The notes beneath the pieces were generated by a model, which saw nothing but the letters and a program-made list of their open reading frames with translations, ran no database searches and was not told where the DNA came from. From an uncultured Sphingorhabdus sp. (GTDB lineage Bacteria > Pseudomonadota > Alphaproteobacteria > Sphingomonadales > Sphingomonadaceae), in NCBI GenBank assembly GCA_937873665.1, contig CALMYW010000361.1:1-9904 (forward strand): DNA of 9,904 nucleotides. Direction: 5' to 3'. A program made the position numbers and the translations under genes. Shown one piece after another: positions 6,513 to 9,904 of this stretch. How positions within the stretch are numbered: position 1 is the stretch's first letter; each line of letters begins with the position of its first letter.

Positions 6513-7532
6513 TCAACACGCAGCGTTGTGATAGCTCTCGCCCTTGCTCAAGAGCGCCCAGATGATCCGGGCATTCTTGTTCGCCAGGGCCACTGTGGCG
6601 ATGTTCGTGTTGCGCCTGGATTTGACCTCATTGATCCAGATACTGCGTGGGTCGGTCTTTTTCGCACTCGCGTTGAGGGCAGACCGGGCGCCATGGATCA
6701 GCAAGGTGCGCAAGTACGTATCACCTCGCTTGCTGATGCTGCCCAGGCGCTCCTTGCCGCCGCTTGAATGTTGGTTGGGCACCAAGCCCAGCCAAGCGGC
6801 CAACTGGCGCCCCGACTTGAACTGGCTCGCATCGCCTACCGCCGCCACCATCGCCGTGGCGCTGATAGGGCCAAGGCCCTCGATCTGCATCAGGCGTTGT
6901 ACTCGCTCATCCTGACGCGCCTGCTGCTGAATCAGGCGATCCAGATGGGCGATGCGTTTGTCTTTCTCCTGCAGTTCATCCTGCAGCTCACTCATCAGCC
7001 CGCGCATGGCAACCGGCAGGCTGCTGTCTTCTTCCAGCACCTCAGCCAGCAGTGCGCGAGTAGCCGGCACACCCTTGCGGGCCGCGATCAGGCCGAACTC
7101 TCCCAGCAAACCCCGAACCTCGTTGGCCAGTGCCGTTCTCGCCCTGATCGCCCGGCTTCTGATCCGGTGCACAGACAGGGCAGCCTGCTGCTCCTCGCTC
7201 TTGACCGGCACATAGCGCATCGTCGGACGGCTACCGGCCTCGCAAATCGCCTCAGCATCGTTGGCGTCGTTCTTGCCACCCTTGACGTAGGGTTTGACGA
7301 ACTGCGGAGCGATCAAGCGCACCTCATGACCCAGCGCGCGGAACTGCCGCGCCCAGTAATGACTTCCCCCGCAGGCCTCCATCACCACCAGGCAAGGCTC
7401 CAGCTGCCTGAAGAAATCAAGCAGCCTTGCACGCTTGATTTGCTTGCGGCAGACGACCTGCTCATGACTGTCTACGCCGTGAACCTGAAAAACCTGCTTT
7501 GCCAGATCGACGCCAATTCGTTTAAGTTTCAT
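6513..7532 (-). CDS. IS110-family (IS1111 group) DEDD recombinase/transposase
   Basis: 339-residue recombinase. An N-terminal RuvC-like DEDD domain has Asp9 (GVDLAKQVF), Glu52 (MEACGGSHYW) and the KNDANDAEA acidic pair Asp89/Asp92. A coiled-coil-like stretch (about 180-212) follows. The C-terminal Tnp_20 domain has IEGLGPISATAM (217-228) and QHSSGGKERLG with candidate catalytic serines 256/257. The start at 7532 is chosen because GGGAGGAG precedes MKLKRIGVDLAKQ with good spacing. A longer frame to 7688 would begin in flanking helicase DNA. The gene is full length. The Shine-Dalgarno region is itself a copy of the terminal repeat. Confidence 0.94.
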   Translation of the reverse strand: MKLKRIGVDLAKQVFQVHGVDSHEQVVCRKQIKRARLLDFFRQLEPCLVVMEACGGSHYWARQFRALGHEVRLIAPQFVKPYVKGGKNDANDAEAICEAGSRPTMRYVPVKSEEQQAALSVHRIRSRAIRARTALANEVRGLLGEFGLIAARKGVPATRALLAEVLEEDSSLPVAMRGLMSELQDELQEKDKRIAHLDRLIQQQARQDERVQRLMQIEGLGPISATAMVAAVGDASQFKSGRQLAAWLGLVPNQHSSGGKERLGSISKRGDTYLRTLLIHGARSALNASAKKTDPRSIWINEVKSRRNTNIATVALANKNARIIWALLSKGESYHNAAC

Positions 7533-7535
7533 CTC

Positions 7536-7605
7536 GACTCCTCCCTCTGGGACCGGTTGGTAACACCTCCAGTCTGGCGCACTGACGCCGTAGGAGGGAG
7601 GAGTC
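7536..7605. promoter_or_regulatory. Inverted repeat that can mask the IS110 recombinase ribosome site
   Basis: GACTCCTCCCTC at 7536-7547 is perfectly complementary to GAGGGAGGAGTC at 7594-7605. On the minus strand the 7536-7547 arm is the Shine-Dalgarno sequence of the recombinase. A transcript entering from beyond 7608 could fold this arm against the end repeat and hide the ribosome site. The inhibitory role is inferred. Confidence 0.5.
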
Positions 7606-7608
7606 CAT
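7596..7608 (-). repeat. IS110/IS1111 subterminal inverted repeat, recombinase 5' side
   Basis: GGGAGGAGTCCAT, an exact inverted match to 6219-6231. Confidence 0.9.
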
Positions 7609-7613
7609 TTCAT

Positions 7614-7637
7614 TGGATTACGCCTTCGGCTAATCCA
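7614..7637. repeat. REP-like palindrome at the IS110 end
   Basis: TGGATTA pairs with TAATCCA and GCC pairs with GGC, with one bulged C and a TTC loop. Together with the AGGCTACGG that follows, this resembles dispersed REP-type palindromes of pseudomonads. Several IS110-family elements are known to insert at REP sequences. The palindrome is intact here, but no matching remainder exists on the other side of the IS. Confidence 0.6.
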
Positions 7638-7638
7638 G

Positions 7639-8910
7639 GCTACGGAGCTGGTCACCGGCGAGGAAGAAATCATCCGCGAAGGCGCCACGCACTTCTGCTG
7701 TACCGTGGAGGAGTTCGCCCGCTTCCGCCATCTGCACTGGGATGTGGTGGTGGTCGATGAAGTACAGATGGTGGCTGACCCGCAACGCGGCTGGGCCTGG
7801 GTCGATGCACTGGTCAGCGCACATACGCCGCAACTGATGATGACCGGCCCCGCCCTGATTCAACCCTCCTTGCGCACGCTCTGCGGACTCTGCGAGGACA
7901 AGCTGGTGGTGCAGCGCACCAAGCGCCTGGCCCCGGTTGAGGTCGCCCGCCACGCCACGACGCTGCAGCGCCTGGAACCCGGCTCGCTGCTGGTGGCGTT
8001 CAGCCGCAAGCTGGTGCTGGAACTCAAGGGCATGCTCGAAAGCGCTGGCAAGAGCGTCTCGGTAGTCTATGGCGCGCTCTCGCCCGAGGTGCGTCGCGAG
8101 CAGGCCCGGCGCTTTCGCGAAGGCGAGGCGGACATCATGGTCGCTACCGATGCGGTCGGCATGGGCCTCAACCTGCCGGCGCACACGCTGTGCTTCTATA
8201 CCGATGAGAAATTCGACGGCATTCAGAATCGTCAGCTCAAGGTGCAGGAGGTCAAGCAGATCGGCGGCCGCGCCGGGCGCTTCGGCCATCACGACAGCGG
8301 CGAAATCACCGCGCTCGATCCGCAGACACTCAAATCCATCCGTCGCCTGTTCAACAGCCCGGATGCGCCGGTGGACCTCAGCCAGTTCCAGGTGCGCCCA
8401 TCCATCGATCACCTGGCCGCCATCTCCGAGCTGATGGGCGAGCTGAGCCTGCTGCGCGCCTGGCTGACCTTCAACCGCAATATCAATTACGGCGAGGCCT
8501 TCATTTCGGTGCTGCCGGACGAACTGGCCGAATGGATCGAGCTGATCGACGACCCGAAAATTCCACTCTGGCTGCGCTGGACGTTCGCCTGCACGCCGAT
8601 CCGCGGCGGCTTCGACAGCCCGGCCAGTCAGCATGCCCAACGCTGGATCAAGCGAGTCGCCGAAGGCCAAGCCATTCCGATGCCCAAGCTGCTGCTCGGC
8701 AGCGATCTGGCCAGCCTGGAAAGCACCCTGCATGTGGTGGAAACCTACCTGCATCTGGCCCGCAGCCTCCCCGAGCATTTTCCCGAGCACGACGACGGTG
8801 AAGACGCGCGCAAGCTGCTCAACGACGCCATCACCCGTGAACTGTCACGCCAGCGCAAACCGCGGGCGGTTCAACGGGGTGGCGGCCGCAAGGCCCGCCG
8901 AAAGCGCTGA
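7639..8910 (+). pseudogene. Suv3-like superfamily 2 RNA helicase, C-terminal fragment
   Basis: The fragment matches the SUV3/SUPV3L1 type of ATP-dependent RNA helicase, which occurs in some proteobacteria. It begins at ATELVTGEEE, which follows motif Ia in this family. Visible motifs are DEVQM (motif II), MTGPAL (near motif III), ATDAVGMGLNLP (motif V) and QIGGRAGRFG (motif VI), followed by the Suv3 C-terminal region and a basic tail KARRKR. The Walker A motif and everything before it are missing. Upstream the frame runs through the REP-like palindrome into the IS and meets a stop at 7591-7593. The first plausible internal start is the GTG at 7705. Without Walker A it should not hydrolyse ATP. 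Confidence 0.85.
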
Positions 8911-8914
8911 CGCC

Positions 8915-8943
8915 ATGCCAGTCCGCCCATGTGTGGCTGGCAT
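8915..8943. terminator. Possible hairpin after the helicase gene
   Basis: ATGCCAG at 8915-8921 pairs with CTGGCAT at 8937-8943. Two further C-G pairs are possible past a bulged T, around a loop of about ten bases. It starts five bases after the helicase stop, as a terminator would, but no T-run follows. Confidence 0.3.
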
Positions 8944-9035
8944 AGACCAGTGGTTGCTACCCACCCTTCCGCGCAGGACAGCGCTCTGTGGTGTTTGTTC
9001 CAGGTAAAAATGTCCGAAATGTTCGAATTTTTACT

Positions 9036-9062
9036 TTGACAGTTGCTTTCTTTGCCTCTAAG
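9036..9062 (+). promoter_or_regulatory. Putative glpF promoter
   Basis: A perfect -35 box TTGACA at 9036-9041 is followed 15 bases later by TCTAAG at 9057-9062, a fair -10 with four of six consensus bases. The short spacer makes the -10 tentative. The operator at 9062-9080 would overlap the start of transcription. Confidence 0.45.
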
Positions 9063-9080
9063 TTTTCGTTTCCGAACAAT
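9062..9080. promoter_or_regulatory. glpR operator: GlpR-like operator upstream of glpF
   Basis: GTTTTCGTTTCCGAACAAT contains TTCG, four bases, then CGAA. This is the core of the known GlpR recognition pattern (ATGTTCG, four A/T-rich bases, CGAACAT). Additional half-site-like repeats lie nearby: ATGTCCGAA at 9010-9018 followed directly by ATGTTCGAA at 9019-9027, and TTCCGAAC at 9070-9077 and 9080-9087. In pseudomonads GlpR represses glycerol uptake genes until glycerol-3-phosphate accumulates. Confidence 0.55.
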
Positions 9081-9136
9081 TCCGAACGAACGCAGTGCTC
9101 GGAATAAAACAAAAACAAACGAACGAGGCTCCGCGC

Positions 9137-9904
9137 ATGAGTACGCCCATCGTCCCGACGCTCAAGGGACAATGCATCGCCGAATTTCTCGGCACTGCCC
9201 TTCTCATCTTTTTCGGTACCGGCTGCGTCGCAGCGCTCAAGCTCGGCGGCGCCGATCTGGGGCTGTGGGAAATCTGCATCATCTGGGGCATCGGTGTTTC
9301 GATGGCGGTGTATCTTGCCGCCGGCGTTTCCGGTGCTCACCTGAACCCTGCCGTTACCATCGCGCTGTGGCTGTTCGGCACCTTCGAACGGCACCGCGTC
9401 CCGGCTTACATCCTGGCGCAGGTGGCCGGCGCCTTCTGTTCCGCTGCGTTGGTCTACGGGCTGTACAGCAGCCTGTTCTTCGATTTCGAACAGGCCCAGC
9501 AGATGGTCCGCGGCAGCGTCGAGAGTCTTGAGCTCGCTTCTATCTTCTCCACCTACCCGCACGCCTCGTTGTCATTCGGCCAGGCGTTCCTCGTGGAAGT
9601 AGTGATCACCGCCATTCTGCTGGCGATGATCATGGCCATCACAGACGACGGCAACGGCTTGCCAAGCGGCCCACTGGCCCCCCTACTGATAGGCCTGCTG
9701 ACTGGCTCCGCGATGAATCCTGCGCGGGATTTCGGGCCCAAGTTGATGACCTTCTTCGCAGGCTGGGGCGACGTCGCTTTCACTGGAGGGAAAGACATTC
9801 CGTATTTCCTGGTTCCGATTTTTGCCCCGATTCTCGGTGCCTGCCTGGGTGCCGCGGGTTACAAGGCGCTGATCTGCCGGCATCTGCCAGGCGTTGGCTC
9901 GGCC
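9137..9904 (+). CDS. glpF: Glycerol uptake facilitator (aquaglyceroporin), 3' end outside the window
   Basis: Inner-membrane channel for glycerol, normally first in a glpFK-type operon. 256 codons are in the window without a stop. The start is preceded by GAGG eight bases upstream. GQCIAEFLGTALLIFFGTGC opens the first helix. The first NPA motif is in SGAHLNPAVTIALW, and the filter Trp is in IIWG. FDFEQAQQMVRGS and TDDGNGLPSGPLAPLLIGLL are typical. The second motif reads LLTGSAMNPARDFGPK. In E. coli GlpF and its close relatives this region reads LLIAVIGASMGPLTGFAMNPARD, so 11 residues of the sixth membrane helix appear to be missing in frame. The filter Phe (Phe200 in E. coli) is Ser, while the Arg after NPA is kept. 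The channel may be non-functional. Confidence 0.92.
   Translation, partial: MSTPIVPTLKGQCIAEFLGTALLIFFGTGCVAALKLGGADLGLWEICIIWGIGVSMAVYLAAGVSGAHLNPAVTIALWLFGTFERHRVPAYILAQVAGAFCSAALVYGLYSSLFFDFEQAQQMVRGSVESLELASIFSTYPHASLSFGQAFLVEVVITAILLAMIMAITDDGNGLPSGPLAPLLIGLLTGSAMNPARDFGPKLMTFFAGWGDVAFTGGKDIPYFLVPIFAPILGACLGAAGYKALICRHLPGVGSA

Larger units (their letters stand above)
6214..7614 (-). mobile_element. IS110-family insertion sequence, IS1111 group
   Basis: The element encodes a DEDD-type recombinase and has perfect 13-bp subterminal inverted repeats, ATGGACTCCTCCC at 6219-6231 and GGGAGGAGTCCAT at 7596-7608. Subterminal repeats, a long non-coding segment downstream of the recombinase and a short one upstream are the layout of the IS1111 group. 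Exact termini cannot be fixed because this family makes no reliable target duplication, so the outer limits are approximate to several bases. The left flank is trmL, the right flank is a REP-like palindrome and then a helicase fragment, so the element sits at a rearrangement junction. Confidence 0.87.

Noticed and set aside
6768..7760. 330-codon open frame on the plus strand
   Set aside because: It is antisense to the IS110 recombinase and crosses the element boundary into the helicase, so it cannot be a native gene.
7630..8790. 386-codon open frame on the minus strand
   Set aside because: It is antisense to the helicase fragment, which has clear motifs II, V and VI. Long antisense frames are expected in GC-rich coding DNA.
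8957..9562. 201-codon open frame on the minus strand
   Set aside because: It covers the glpF promoter and is antisense to the glpF coding sequence, which is continuous and strongly conserved.

Overview
The window looks like GC-rich Pseudomonas-type DNA (Pseudomonas or Stutzerimonas). This rests on an OprD-family porin with a C-terminal Phe, a TrmL start of pseudomonad type, a Suv3-like bacterial helicase, and a glycerol facilitator gene behind a GlpR-like operator. No rRNA, tRNA or CRISPR array was seen. The dominant theme is damage by insertion sequences: three IS elements of three families occupy about half of the window, and five chromosomal or transposase genes are interrupted, truncated or internally deleted, or have their upstream region replaced.

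Region 1 (56-3729) is a nested element. An IS256-family element (transposase on the minus strand) has been split by an IS21-family element (1269-3574, istA and istB on the minus strand). The IS21 ends are TGTC...GACA and it is flanked by a 5-bp duplication, CATGC. Removing the IS21 and one duplication restores a continuous 401-codon IS256 transposase frame. The IS21 carries an exact 38-bp palindrome just upstream of istA. The outer IS256 ends 22 bases before the start codon of an OprD-family porin, so the native porin leader has been displaced.

Region 2 (3752-5967) holds the intact porin with its own terminator, then a convergent TetR/BetI-type regulator.

Region 3 (5968-8910) starts with the N-terminal half of trmL. 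An IS1111-group IS110 element (about 6214-7614) follows directly, and then the C-terminal part of a Suv3-like RNA helicase that lacks its Walker A region. The IS110 therefore sits on a rearrangement breakpoint joining two unrelated broken genes. Its roughly 280-base non-coding segment downstream of the recombinase is where this group encodes its bridge RNA. It can fold into several hairpins and shares short matches with a REP-like palindrome at one end of the element and with the other end.

Region 4 (8911-9904) contains a promoter and a GlpR-like operator followed by glpF, which runs off the window. The encoded facilitator appears to lack about 11 residues of the membrane helix before its second NPA motif and has Ser at the usual selectivity-filter Phe.

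I found no clearly new multi-gene system. The most informative observations are the exactly reconstructable nested insertion, the IS110 breakpoint with its candidate bridge RNA and REP-like target, the 38-bp palindrome, and the altered GlpF.
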